Positions 21,695 through 33,824 of a stretch of DNA of 64,000 nucleotides are shown piece after piece (positions within the stretch are counted from its first letter, which is position 1; each line of letters starts with the position of its first letter). The translations under genes were made by a program, and so were the position numbers. Source of the DNA: Nemertoderma westbladi. Lineage: Eukaryota > Xenacoelomorpha > Nemertodermatida > Nemertodermatidae. The stretch covers positions 67,501 through 131,500 of the forward strand of contig JAUCBJ010007597.1 of the NCBI GenBank assembly GCA_032718475.1, written 5' to 3'. The notes under the pieces were generated by a model. The model ran no database searches. It saw only the letters and a program-made list of their open reading frames with translations, and was not told the origin of the DNA.

Positions 21695-22517
21695 TTAACA
21701 CCCAAGGTGTGAAGTGGGTCCAACTGTCGCCGAGGTGGGCAAACTATTACTACTAATATAATCTTGATTTGGCGATTTCTTATTCATCAAGATTCGTATA
21801 CAATTGAAAGTTTCCTCCATGATTCCAACAAATGAAAAGTTACCAAGATCGAATACCCTAGAAATAAGCGTGGTTATTTGCGTTTTCAGCCAAATCTTAT
21901 ATTTATTCTTATTATCAATAGTTATTTGAGTTGCTAATGATGGCTCATCTTGACCTTGAACACCATGTATGGCGCCTGCACCAAAGTAACGTAATGGGAA
22001 TTGTATACGTCTTCCCATTATCGCATTCCTGCCATAACCAACAACTGTAGGAGGGGGCTGTTTATGTTGGGATAATTTAACTGATGGCCATGTAATTGCA
22101 CTTTCAGGGTTTATCCGAAGGCATCCTTTAGGGACAACAGCTGCTTCCAGTGTATCATCACAATCAGCTAGCACTTTCGTAAGAATACACAATTGACCAA
22201 TAGAAAATTTAGGTTGCACAGATTGTCTATTATATGTGAAACGGAGGATCTGGTTTAGGAACAGAATCAATTCCTGTGGTTCACGACACGATCTGGTTAT
22301 AGAATTGATAATACTAGTTGAATCAGTATCCCTCCAAGAACTATCGTCTCCAGGATTCCCACTACTTACTTGATCACGGCTAGTGATAGCAATTGTCCCA
22401 ACTTCACTCCGGTGATGTAAAAGATAATTTTGTAATACCTCCTGTTCACCAGCCTGAGTTCCTACAACCTTTAGTACATCATTTGGAACATCATCAGAAC
22501 TATCAAGAAAATTTCAG
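21695..22517 (-). CDS. unrecognised open frame, about 273 codons, no clear start
   Basis: The frame is open from about 22517 to a stop at 21695. The first start-like codon in frame is a TTG at about 22270, and there is no ATG upstream, so it may be an exon or a truncated gene. The product has mixed composition with VGYGRNAIMGRRIQFPLRYF at its middle, which looks like a folded protein rather than a shadow. It faces away from the BEL/Pao-like fragment at 22.6-23.5 kb, and the plus strand across it is full of stops. No family recognised. Confidence 0.4.
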
Positions 22518-22568
22518 CGCCTCTTTAAGATCGCAATCAATTGATCAATCAAATAACCAAATATATAG

Positions 22569-23522
22569 CAAATAAATACCAAGATCAACAACAAACAGCG
22601 AAAGCATATAAATCAGTTCCTACAAATATCTGCTTGTGTTTTCAATGCTGAAAAACGAACAAGAGAATTTGTAGATCAAGCCCCAATTTGTGTTTATTGC
22701 AAAACTGTCAATCATAAATCAGATGCTTGTGATGTGGTCCCTGGCATTTCTAAAAGAAAAGAATTGCTCGTAAAATAAGGCCGCTGCTATAATTGTATCA
22801 AACTAAAACATACCAAGGCTTTTTGTAAAAGCCGTGGTCAATGTAAACATTGTAAAGGTAGACATCATAGTTCGATTTGCGAAAATTCTAATAGAATCTC
22901 AAACGCAACAACTTCTGTATCAAATTCCAATAACGATAATTTATGTCTTTCCAGTAATATTTCTAGTGAAGTTTCACAGGCTGAAGCTATGGAAAACGTC
23001 ATCACCCACACATCTATAAAGGGAGGACCTCGAGCAGGGATACTACTGTGAACAGCTCGAGTTGATTGTATTAATCCAAAAACTGGAATGACAATGCTGG
23101 TTCGGGTATTCTTTGATCCAGGAAGTCATCAATCTTACATAGTAGAGAGGGTTCACTGTGAGTTGGAACTACAAAGCATTGATAAGGTTAATATTAATAT
23201 TAATACATTTATGTCGGAACAATTTGAGCATAAACAACTAAACCTTGTGGAATGCATTTTAAAGAAAGAAAATTTTGAGATTTCAATAAATGTCTTGCGC
23301 GTCCCAATAATTTGCTCCACTTTAACTCAAGGCAATGCCAACTTAATCTGTCCATATTATTCACATCTTGCCAGTTTAGACTTAGCCGACAGTGGAGATT
23401 TACCAATTGGTGATAACATCGATATTTTAATAGGAATGGACTATTACTGGGATATTGTGGGATATTGTATCAGAACATATGAAATTAAGATTATTTTTCA
23501 AAAATTATTTTACTATAAATAA
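22569..23522 (+). pseudogene. BEL/Pao gag C-terminus and A17-type protease, decayed (copy D)
   Basis: One frame runs from 22569 to 23522 with only two internal stops (TAA 22776-22778, TGA 23049-23051). It shows three Cys/His clusters (CVYCKTVNHKSDAC; CYNCIKLKHTKAFC; CKHCKGRHHSSIC), the order seen in BEL/Pao gag. After 23088 comes the protease region with FFDPGSHQSYI and, near its end, IDILIGMDYYW. This matches the retropepsin-like A17 family. The usual active-site Asp-Ser-Gly is Asp-Pro-Gly here. RT and integrase are absent. Its sequence is unlike copies A-C, so it is another BEL/Pao lineage. It is inactive. Confidence 0.8.
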
Positions 23523-23529
23523 TTGCTTT

Positions 23530-25795
23530 AATTTTTATCTATTTTTCGCCCCACCCCAATGGGTATATAATGGCTATAAGTTTGGTACAATTTCAAAGCA
23601 TTTTATACTTGGGTTGTTTGGCGTGGACGTGGTGTGGTGTTTTAGAATATCGAAAAAAAAATGAAGAGAGCTGCTGAGCTAGATTTAAGAAGACGGTTGA
23701 ACCGAGCCCGAATTTCACGTCAGGCAAAAGAGACTTACCGCTCCGCCGGTACTTCACTTTCCGTTCACTAGTAGCCAAGGTCTTTGGCCAAGGCCAAAGA
23801 AAGAGAATCTCTAAGAAAGAGATTCTGCCTAAGAAATTCAAGGATACAGTAATAATGCTGTAGCAATAGTACTTTCAAATATTGTTTTGCTGCTTGCTTG
23901 TTTTTATTAGAAATTATACAGATAATACAAACAAAACAAACACAAACTAAACTTGCTCAGCTATTAGCACGCGCTCTCGTTCCATTTTCATTATAAAATA
24001 GGTTACATGTTATTTTTATTAATTATATTATATATTTTATTAATTGGGACCCAGAGTCAATGGCAGTCAACCATTATCTCAGGTGGACACATCATAGCAG
24101 TTGCCACTTCTTCCCATGGTTTAAATTAAATAACCTCCCTATCTATATTTATCTATTTCAACTTCGGGTGCAGGATTCCTAGACTTACTTAAAAACGTTA
24201 TGCAAAACTTACTGCTAATTTTACGATATATTGTTTCTTCCAACACATCTATCTACCTTTAAGAAGAATACATGTTGAAGTATGAAGTATTATTATCTGC
24301 GTTGAGGAGATTGATTCACTGCATCTTGCTGTACTGGTTTCTTATTCTAAGGGTGCATATGGTATTTCTGTTCAAATATAAGCTAGGTCATTGGGGTATG
24401 AGTATTGGCCTCCCCTGAAGCCAAATTATCACTTGATACTGTTGTATCTGTATCCATCAGCAGCATCAGCAATGGTAGTAACTGCACCCATGCTGTGATT
24501 TATTTATTAAATTTATAACTATTGGATCATGTTCTTCTACAGCAGTGCCTTTTGTATCAGAAAGTTTTGCTTTCTTTGTGTCATTCATGATCATGTAGTC
24601 TTACAATTATATAATACTTAGCCGACTTGCCAGAAGGTAACTTTGTTTTTGCACTGGTAACTCGCAAACAATTCCAAACAAAGATAAGAAAAATTAAATT
24701 TAAGAAAAGTCCGCGGACGACCGGCTAATTGGAGGGCTGAAGGTTAAAAAACACTCTATTAATGTTACCGAACTGAACTTTTTTAAATAAATATTATTTG
24801 TGAATATTTTAGAAACTAAAGGTGTCTGTCTCCAATTTTTGAAAATAATTTTGTGTCATTGATTTTATAATCTTGAGAACCCGAGATTCAAATGAAATGT
24901 GTCCATCTTATCTTGTAAGGCTTAAAAATTTCAGGGGTAATATAAACATTAATAACTTAGAAGCAAATTACATAATAATAATTGTACACATGTACAGTAG
25001 TACAGTACAGTCAGTAGAGTAGAGACAGTGTGCACAGAAATATAATCACATAACTTAGTCAATATATGGTAATAGTTCAATAACTACGAAATACAACAGT
25101 ACCGTTAGTGGACAGGAAAAGATAAAACGTTTCAAAAGGTGGAGTTTTACACAGGTTAAAAGGCAATAAGTTTACTGTTTTGGGTAGAAAGAATGCATTA
25201 CATTGATAGAAATATTAGTTTATAATACTGTAAGCACATACCGGTAGACCTATTAAATTATATTGATAAACAAGTACGGTACTAAGCCTACTTCAATGTA
25301 CACATAATAGCATAATACTGCTGTAGGCCGGCCAACTGTAATAACAAAATACACATAACTGCATAAGATATTATTATACGTAATATTTGATTTAATGATA
25401 ACAGGATAATAGGATATAAGAAGCTATTGCTTATAAAACCCGTACACTCTAGCCTATAAATAAAATTAACTAACAGTAGACTATAAAATTAACTAACAGT
25501 AGGCTATAAAACTAACAAACAGTAGGCTAAGATTACTGCATTATATACTGTTATAATATGTAAACTGCCGAACTGGATATGTACGAAATGATACTGGAAA
25601 ACTGCTGTTCTGCAGTACTGTGTGTGTACCGTACCGCAGTACCATACCGCATTACCATACGTATATATTCTACTTTTATTAAGTAACAGTACCGGCGTCG
25701 TAATAAAAAAATATCTGTAGGCCTAGGTTTACTTATAAAAATACGTCGTAATATAATAATATCTGTAGGCCTAGGTTTACTTATAAAAATAACAG
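23530..25795. other. AT-rich non-coding stretch
   Basis: Small features only: a short inverted repeat GAATCTCT...AGAGATTC near 23805-23825, a 24-bp unit (CTATAAAATTAACTAACAGTAGG) repeated three times at about 25455-25530, and a duplicated word TCTGTAGGCCTAGGTTTAC at about 25712 and 25763. No gene supported. Confidence 0.5.
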
Positions 25796-25839
25796 TTAAT
25801 GAGCCTGTACATCTGGATTATTCTGGATCTGGTGACGAA

Positions 25840-26045
25840 TCAACGGCAGCTTCGGGATCAGCATATAGCGGTACATCTAGCGGCGCATCAGCAGCTTCGG
25901 GATCAGCTTGTAACGGTACCACTGGTGGCGCATCGGGATCAGCTTGTAATTGTAACTCTAGCGGCGCATCAGCAGCTTCGGGATCAGCCTGTAGCGGTAC
26001 CTCTGGTGGCGCATCACCAGCATCGGGACCCAAAACATCAGGAAC
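25840..26045 (-). repeat. tandem repeat encoding (Q/Y)ADPEAADAPL modules
   Basis: The words GCATCAGCAGCTTCGGGATC and TAGCGGTAC recur about five times with small differences, keeping the reading frame on the minus strand. Confidence 0.75.
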
Positions 26046-26359
26046 TGGGGCGACCTGAATTATCGGGACCAGTCGAGGTTGTAGAACATGAACCACAGGA
26101 ACGAGAGGGGCGGCACGGCGATATTTCATGTTCTCAACATTAACGGGGTTGGATGGCTTCAACGTTGATATGTGAAGCTCATTCACAGCGCTGGTAGTAG
26201 CGTCCTCCTTCGATACTGCGCACTTGTACCAGCCCGTGACTGTCCAACCACTGCCATTATTCACAGCTGCAGCAATGCCGCGGATGGATTGCCTTAACCC
26301 ATCTTCGTCAATGAGGGAGGGTGGCAGATTCAGCGACTGAGATGAAACAAATAATTTAG

Positions 26360-26520
26360 TAAGACTCCAACTTACGTAAGCCATTCCAAAATCTATGATG
26401 TCGTTGTTAAAGCACCGCACTCGCAACGACAACGCCCATCCGCCAACTTACGTAAGCCATTCCAAAATCTATGATGTTGTTGTTAAAGCACAGGCAATCG
26501 CAATGACAACGCCCATCCGC
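26360..26520 (-). repeat. 84-bp tandem duplication
   Basis: The segment CCAACTTACGTAAGCCATTCC...CAACGCCCATCCGC is present twice in a row with few differences. It duplicates the coding segment NNIIDFGMAYVSW. Confidence 0.85.
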
Positions 26521-27159
26521 GTTCCTGTGGTTTTGACACGCAAACACATTGACTGACGGGTCCCAGCTCCTCCCGCCTGTCACAGAGCCAACCGCCACAC
26601 GTTGGCGACACCACGCGGCCGCAGTCCAACCTTAGATTCAAATTCCTCAAAAGGAATTGCTGAAATCCAACCTTCCCTTCCAAGGATAAGTGGAAGGGAG
26701 GAAGGAATAGCAGCCGCGGGTGTGGCGGGGAGGAGCGGGTAGAAGGTAACTACCACAGGGTTATCCATGTCGTTACCAAGGAACCTGGTTCCTTTATTGC
26801 AACGACTGAGCCGATTGTAAATTCTTTATACTTCAGAACTTTAGCTGATTCCCGCGAATTAGCCGATTCCCGCGAATTATCCGTAAACATAAAAAAGCAC
26901 CTCGACTCAGCCAAATCTCCCATAACAAACATTCTATCATAAATGGGTTCCTTTATGGTCCTCTTTGTCCCGGAAATCTCAGGTTCCTTTATGGCCCTCT
27001 TCGTCCCGGAAATCTTAACAGTTTTGTATTTGTCTATTGCTGCTGACGGCCTGGTTAGAATTGTAGCGAATAGTCTATTCCCTTCAGGAGAGAACTCAAT
27101 ATCGTTAGAATTCTCTTGCAACTGGGCTAGGGTTATAACTTCGATTTGCGCCATATAAA

Positions 27160-28020
27160 AATATTATTATTAAAATATATAATCTATACACAACACCACC
27201 AGCGTAGTAAATTGTTGTGTGATTTTAAAAATATACAAAAAAAATATTAATAAAAGAAATTATTAGTATTCAGAGTTATTTTATTAATTATTTGCTGAAG
27301 ACAGTTCGGCAAGAGGTGGGACCATCAATAAACCTTATCGCAGTCCAACAGTTAGGCCTTTCCTATATTATTCCTGCTCTATACTGACTGATACCACTGT
27401 AGTAAACGAACAGTTACCGAAACGAACAACAGTAAGATATATGTAATATCAAACCTAAATCGGGAATAAAAACAGGTTAAGATCAACAAAAAACAATTTA
27501 ACAGTTACTAAAACAGACAGAGAGATTTAAACTGACATTAATTTATTCTGATTAGTTACTGTTAGCTAACCGGTATCACTTACCAGCATTGAATTTAAAA
27601 ATATCAAATGTATGTTGATGAATCTGAAAATGATTATAGTTAGCCATGGAAACAAGTCAGTGTAATTGTTGGAAGATAAGCTATTGGGTAGCTATTGCAA
27701 CAATCTAAAAAGGAAATAACAGAATAGTTCAAACTTAGGGAAATTAATCAATTATTGTTTCATTAATCAATTACACATACCGGTACCGAAAAATCTCTAT
27801 TACAGTACCGGTACGTCCAGAAGTCAAGAAAACGGGCGGGGGGGGGGGTAGTCTGAGTTAAATGTGTGTTAATTTCACACCACCACCTACGTGTACCTGT
27901 ACGCCTGTATATTAATGGATTAGTAAAAAAAATCGGGTTAAAGAGTCTTGTTGAGATACAACAAAACAATAAACTAATATTGAGGTAAATCCTATTTAAC
28001 TGAGATCAACATCCTCAGAT
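27160..28020. other. non-coding stretch
   Basis: AT-rich, with a poly-G run at about 27838-27848. I see no coding frame or repeat beyond scattered CCGGTA words. Confidence 0.5.
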
Positions 28021-28228
28021 TCAACCAGGGGCAGGCAGAGGCATTGTGGGAGCCGGAGGGGGGACATCAATGTTTGATCAAAGTTTGATCAATGTTTGAT
28101 CAAAGGAATGCTTTTCGAGAGCAGGACTGTAATGGCTATTATTGTATAATTAAAACGTAATATTTGGATAATTTAAATTACAAATTTAGTTTCAATTTTT
28201 ATATTTCAAATATTATTTACATTTTCAG

Positions 28229-28620
28229 TCGAAAAATCAATCAGTGGACGAATACAAGGTCCGTGACTTCGTCCAACACCAGCTAGAGGCATAAGGAGAT
28301 CGGGGGTGGCAGATATTTGGCTGGGTCAAGTCTGTTGCCACTCCCAATGGGGTGCTGGAGCCAGCCAGCCTCCACGTGACACGGGTTGTCCCACAGCATG
28401 ACGACCATATATTTGATCTGTTTGGTGGGAACGTCGGGGGCAGTGTCGCGGGCGGAGTCACGGGTGGTGTCGAGGGTGGATTCGCGGACAGAGTCGCGGA
28501 CAGACTCGCGAACAGAGTCACAGGCGGAGTCGCGGGCAGAGACGGGGCCGGAGTCGCAGGCGAAGTCGCGGGCGAAGATGGGGCCGGAGTATTTTTGAAA
28601 AAAACTGATAGTAATGATTA
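28229..28620 (+). pseudogene. terminal exon remnant, copy 1
   Basis: After the acceptor the frame reads SKNQSVDEYKVRDFVQHQL, then an in-frame TAA (about 28292). It stays in the same frame through GWQIFGWVKSVATPNGVLEP and HDDHIFDLFGG into a Gly/Val/Ala/Asp repeat tail, ending in TAA at about 28619. The tail (VAGGVTGGVEGG, then VADRLANRV) looks like expanded low complexity. The family is not recognised. The premature stop is present in all three tandem copies. Confidence 0.5.
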
Positions 28621-29085
28621 ATTATCACCAGTTGATATTTTTTGTTAAAAATTAATTAAAATAAACTGAATTAGTTTTCAAGAGCTTCCCCGGTCTGCTA
28701 CAGCCTGGCCTTTCTAGTCTATATTGTGTCTTACTGACGCTATTGAGTAATGATTAATTATCACCAGTTGATATTTTTTGTTAAAAATTAATTAAAATAA
28801 ACTGAATTAGTTTTCAAGAGCTTCTAGAGAGCTTCAAGAGCTTCAAGAGGCATTGCGGGAGCTGGGGGTGGAGGCGTTGCGGGAGCCAGGGGCAGAGGCA
28901 TTGTGGGAGCTGGAGGGGGGATATCAATGTTTGATCAAAGTTTGATCAATGTTTGATCAAAGGAATGCTTTTCGAGAGCAGGACTGTAATGGCTATTATT
29001 GTATTATTAAAACGTAATATTTGGATAATTTAAATTACAAATTTAGTTTCAATTTTTATATTTCAAATATTATTTACATTTTCAG

Positions 29086-29477
29086 TCGAAAAATCAATCA
29101 GTGGACGAATACAAGGTCCGTGACTTCGTCCAACACCAGCTAGAGGCATAAGGAGATCGGGGGTGGCAGATATTTGGCTGGGTCAAGTCTGCTGCCACTC
29201 CCAATGGGGTGCTGGAGCCAGCCAGCCTCCACGTGACACAGGTTGTCCCACAGCATGACGACCATATATTTGATCTGTTTGGTGGGAACGTCGGGGGCAG
29301 TGTCGCGGGCGGAGTCACGGGTGGTGTCGAGGGTGGATTCGCGGACAGAGTCGCGGACAGACTCGCGAACAGAGTCACAGGCGGAGTCGCGGGCAGAGAC
29401 GGGGCCGGAGTCGCAGGCGAAGTCGCGGGCGAAGATGGGGCCGGAGTATTTTTGAAAAAAACTGATAGTAATGATTA
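29086..29477 (+). pseudogene. terminal exon remnant, copy 2
   Basis: Same frame, same premature TAA and same Gly-rich tail as the copy starting at 28229. It differs by a few substitutions (for example HVTQVV instead of HVTRVV). Confidence 0.5.
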
Positions 29478-29931
29478 ATTATCACCAGTTGATATTTTTT
29501 GTTAAAAATTAATTAAAATAAACTGAATTAGTTTTCAAGAGCTTCCCCTGTCTGCTACAGCCTGGCCTTTCTAGTCTATATTGTGTCTTACTGATGCAAT
29601 TGAGTAATGATTAATTATCACCGGTTGATATTTTTTGTTAAAAATTAATTAAAATAAACTGAATTAGATATCAAGAGCTTCTAGAGAGCTTCAAGAGCTT
29701 CAAGAGGCATTGCGGGAGCTGGGGGTGGAGGCGTTGCGGGAGCCAGGGGCAGAGGCATTGTGGGAGCCGGAGGGGGGACATCAATGTTTGATCAATGTTT
29801 GATCAAAGGAATGCTTTTCGAGAGCAGGACTGTAATGGCTATTATTGTATTATTAAAACGTAATATTTGGATAATTTAAATTACAAATTTAGTTTCAATT
29901 TTTATATTTCAAATATTATTTACATTTTCAG

Positions 29932-30323
29932 TCGAAAAATCAATCAGTGGACGAATACAAGGTCCGTGACTTCGTCCAACACCAGCTAGAGGCATAAGGA
30001 GATCGGGGATGGCAGATATTTGGCTGGGTCAAGTCTGCTGCCACTCCCAATGGGGTGCTGGAGCCAGCCAGCCTCCACGTGACACAGGTTGTCCCACAGC
30101 ATGACGACCATATATTTGATCTGTTTGGTGGGAACGTCGGGGGCAGTGTCGCGGGCGGAGTCACGGGTGGTGTCGAGGGTGGATTCGCGGACAGAGTCGC
30201 GGACAGACTCGCGAACAGAGTCACAGGCGGAGTCGTGGGCAGAGACGGGGCCGGAGTCGCAGGCGAAGTCGCGGGCGAAGATGGGGCCGGAGTATTTTTG
30301 AAAAAAACTGATAGTAATGATTA
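29932..30323 (+). pseudogene. terminal exon remnant, copy 3
   Basis: Third copy with the same premature stop. It shares the HVTQVV change with copy 2 and adds VVGRDGAG, so copies 2 and 3 are closest relatives. Confidence 0.5.
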
Positions 30324-30769
30324 ATTATCACCAGTTGATATTTTTTGTTAAAAATTAATTAAAATAAACTGAATTAGATTTCAAGAGCTTCCCCTGTCTG
30401 CTACAGCCTGGCCTTTCTAGTCTATATTGTGTCTTACTGATGAAATTGATTGAGACTGATTGATTGAAATTGACTGATTGAGATTGAATGATATGGATGC
30501 ATGGTTTAGAGGTCTTCGGGTATCTCTCGCATTGGGTGTTTCACTCGACTGAGTTAGCTCTGTGGCATCACAGTTCAAGACAATCCTAGTCTTCCTTTGC
30601 TCAATGGTTTCCCTCCTATGAAAAGTTACTTGCTTGGCCCTAATTTGCCTTTCTCTGGGTCAAGCAGTATCGCCTTTTAGGGAGGCATACCGTCTGACTG
30701 TACTGCAACCGCACTGCAACTGCACTGCAACCACACTGCACTGGTAGGCTAGATACCGGTCTACCTACT

Positions 30770-31697
30770 ACTAGGATCGGCATGCTGCATTGCAGCTGCA
30801 TTTTTAAGAATGCTGTGCCGGCTTGTCAACAAAATTGCACCGCCACAACTCCCTATCACCCATGACATTTGCTAGATCATCCGCATCTTTAAGGCCAGTG
30901 TCCTTTAAGATGCATCTCAAGAAAGTCATGGGCTGTCCACCATGCTTATTCACTCCATGAGGCTGCCAAAGTACAAGATTATGCACTGGCTGGTCCTCAC
31001 GGCGAAAGCAATGTCCTGCAAAGCGGAGGCGATTTTGTTCTAGTGTCAAGCTTGGGGGAACCAATGAGACACCTCCAATGTTATATAGTGTCTGGTTGGA
31101 GATGTGTGCATTGTACTTGACACAATGAACCCGGCGTAGCATTCTTGTGAATGTGCCATCCAGAGATTTGGTGTCCTCAGCAGTTAGAGCCCAGCATGGA
31201 CTCCCGTAGAGGAGTACTGGAACTACTGCTGCTCTAAATAATCGGACCTTAAGTTTCCGATTAATTCTCGGTGATTTCCAAATCCTGGAAAGCCTATTCA
31301 AGGCTGTCCATGCCTTTCCCTTACGTATTCGAAGGTCCTCACCTGACTTCCGGATCCATGATCCCAGGTAACAGAAGTCGTCCACATGCTCAAGCATACC
31401 ATCCTTTGAGCTTATGCTCATCCGACCAGAGACTTGCTGAGGACTTTCAAAGTTAACAGTCAGAATTTTGGTCTTTCTGGAGTTAATAAAAAGACCAACA
31501 CTAGAAGCAGCATGTTCTAATGAGCTGAGGAGCCGTTGGGCTCCCTCTAATGATTCTGAGAGTACTCCTAAGTCATCAGCAAAGTCTAGATCAGTTAGGT
31601 ACTTGGCAGGATTTCCTCGACTTCTGGAGCCAGTAGGTGGAGTTATCATCACCCCATCATCATTATGATGATCTAAGGACATGCGTAGAACATAGTC
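30770..31697 (-). mobile_element. non-LTR retrotransposon, 5'-truncated (LINE copy 2)
   Basis: Minus-strand frame 30804-31682: RT palm with the YLTDLDFADDLGVL motif, then thumb and C-terminal domain with LRFAGHCFRREDQP, ending in a stop. The 3' UTR ends with TGCAGCTGCAATGCAGCATGC followed by TAG repeats (read on the minus strand). The 5' break is at about 31697 just before the catalytic region, so only the 3' quarter of the element remains. That is typical of incomplete reverse transcription. It matches the copies at 35.6 and 39.9 kb over the same 3' end. Confidence 0.85.
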
Positions 31698-31699
31698 AA

Positions 31700-33080
31700 A
31701 AAATTTATTGAGTTGTAACTTTTTATGTACAGTATGATAATTAAATATGAGATGAATTCGTAGTTATATTTGTGCAATATGTAATTTTAATTTCAAACGA
31801 AAGTTATATTTAGTATTGGTCTTATATATTGTCTTTACTGTAATTAATTTCAGTTTGTAACTTCGGCAAGAAGTTACGGTGGGAGTGTAATAGAATATAC
31901 TACAGTAGATATATTGATTCGGTAGATAGATAAAAAAAGAGTACTGGGGCCACTCAAGACAGTAAGATAGGGACCGGTACGGAGGGAAGAATGGACACTT
32001 GTTATGTTAGTCATTAGTACAGTCAGACAGTAGTAGGCCTACAGCAGAATTATGTATATTTAATAATTGAAACGTTTGTCTTGATGTTAGTTTATATGTT
32101 ATATATATTATAAGAAGGAAGATTTTTATATAGTGAATGTCGATTTATCCTATCCACCAGTATTAACCAAATGGGCCTACTGGAGCCCCCAGAATGTTTG
32201 AAATCCATGACAACCGCCGTATACTGGCTGACTGGTCATGCAGTCATGCTGGTTGGGTGTACCATTAGCGAATGACCAATACGGTGGCTGGGTGCCAGCA
32301 GAGCAGAACCTACTGCTTGTCAGCTTGTGCTCGCTCTGTAAGTCTGTTGTTCTGATATATAGATAATACTGAGATACATAGTCGACAAATGATCCTTACA
32401 CTCTTTTAAACACACTAAAGTGTTTTGAAGTTGGAGTGTCGAATACCGAATGTGATAAGTTCTTGCCGGTAGGAAGCTAGCTACCCAGTGGAAGAGTGTA
32501 TTGTTGCTGTTAACCAGTCATCACTATCCGAGGGATAAATGGCCTTGGGTTCGTGGAAGCTCTACAAAAATTATTATTGGGTTAACTACTCTCCAGTGAT
32601 CTGATCACCGAAGCCCGAAGGTGAGACTTAGTCTGCATGCTAGCAGAACAACGAAATCTGCTTTACCACTTAAATGATGGGTACAACTCAAAATACCTTT
32701 CCAACAAGAAGATGTGTTCTTTATTTGTGGCTACTTTTGACAATCTCATTATTTCCAAAAATTATATCACTATTAGCAATATCAATGTAATTTATAATTC
32801 AACCAACTTTGTTTGTTGGATAGCGATGTATGTTGTCTTTTAGATGCTTGCTGCTCTTCTCCCACCTTCTATTCTCTAGAACTGTTTCCAGTTTCGGAGT
32901 TCCAGTTTCCTCGAGTTTCCATGTGGTTATTGGATAGGAAACTCTCCAGAATATTCCACTACATTTCAATTAACTATGTCAATGTGATTTCCCCCATCAA
33001 TACTTGTTATTCTCAATTGATAAGTCGTATAGTATGTATCACTCTTCATTGAGAAATGTAATACGACTGTGTTTTTCAAT
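31700..33080. other. non-coding stretch
   Basis: AT-rich. A short plus-strand scrap of the same LINE (about 32590-32670, matching the 37.5 kb segment) is present. Nothing else recognised. Confidence 0.45.
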
Positions 33081-33099
33081 TACTACTAGATGGTAGAAT

Positions 33100-33196
33100 T
33101 ATGATTATTTGAAAATCTCCAGGAAAGTGAGCCAATTCTACAATCATGGAGAAACATGAAAGATTATTGCCGCAACAACCACGAACGCCTTCTCCA
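33100..33196 (+). pseudogene. orphan C-terminal coding fragment, second copy
   Basis: A short open frame with QSWRNMKDYCRNNHERLL ends in TAA. It matches the fragment at 9076-9231 in the Trp-Arg-Asn to Arg-Asn-Asn core. No more of the protein is visible upstream. Confidence 0.35.
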
Positions 33197-33824
33197 AAAT
33201 TAAATTGTATAGACATTTAGTAGAGACTTCATTGAAGTTATACTGAATTATACTGATTATAAATCTTGCTCTTTCTATAAATGTATCGAGGCAATCAATA
33301 TGCAAATGTAAATCAAGTTTTTTTATCAGGAAACTTTCCCAAAAAATTATATATTCGATTTGATTTCTTAAAATTTGTTGAAATAATATGTATATAGGGG
33401 AGTGTGGGGCGTCATTCTGCTTTAAAACAAACACTATTACTAAAGTATTTGATTCCCAAATTGCAACATTAGACATATATATTACTTAAACAAAAAAAAA
33501 CTTAAAAAAATATATATTACTTACTGAAAATTAATCTCTACTTTGTAGGGGACAATGAATTCCTAGTCCCCATTTTGAACCATGCCACACATACTGCTGT
33601 TTGTGGTCACTAATTATTCTATTCGATTATGTTTGCATAAAAACCAGACATTAAGAAAGTTTGTAGCAAAACATGGGCATGTCTCACCCAAAATTCTGTG
33701 GACAGTGCATGCGGCTACATGTTGTACTGGCCACTGTTCCCTTCTCGCTTTCTGCAGATCAGTCCCAACTCTCACTTCTGGAGTTACATGTAAAGGAGGT
33801 TGCTTGTAAAAGGAGTTGCTAAAA

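Larger units (their letters stand above)
25797..27154 (-). pseudogene. decayed orphan gene with OB-like N-terminus and acidic Pro/Ala tail
   Basis: The start is ATG 27152-27154. The first frame (to 26750) holds a beta-rich segment with an in-frame duplication of the module ISGTKR.IKEP and ends in an EFTIGSVVAIKEPG block. Reading continues in other frames: 26768-26580 (DNPVVVTFYPLLP), a Cys-rich piece near 26600-26500 (CHCDCLCFNN), and 26432-25818 with GWTVTGWYKCAVSKED. The end is a tandem run of Ala-Asp-Pro-Glu-Ala modules (26040-25820). At least two frame changes and an 84-bp tandem duplication (26365-26515) break it. The N-terminal pattern resembles an OB fold, which is inference. I cannot assign a function. 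Confidence 0.4.
28025..30440 (+). repeat. three tandem copies of an ~850-bp unit carrying an exon
   Basis: The exon start (after TTTACATTTTCAG) falls at 28229, 29086 and 29932, giving spacings of 857 and 846. Each unit holds a partial MITE end (TTTGATCAAAGGAATGC...GGACTGTAATGG), an AT-rich piece, the exon, and a GATTAATTATCACC..GTTGATA block. That block is itself duplicated between units. Identity between units is very high, so the expansion is recent. Confidence 0.9.

Noticed and set aside
23658-23770. Short gene with ATG at 23661
   Set aside because: Only about 36 codons, no homologous copy, no splice or poly(A) context.
26345-26395. A 39-base intron (GTAAGT...CTCAG) on the minus strand
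   Set aside because: The length is a multiple of three, the frame reads through, and the read-through residues look like normal protein. It is very short for an animal intron.
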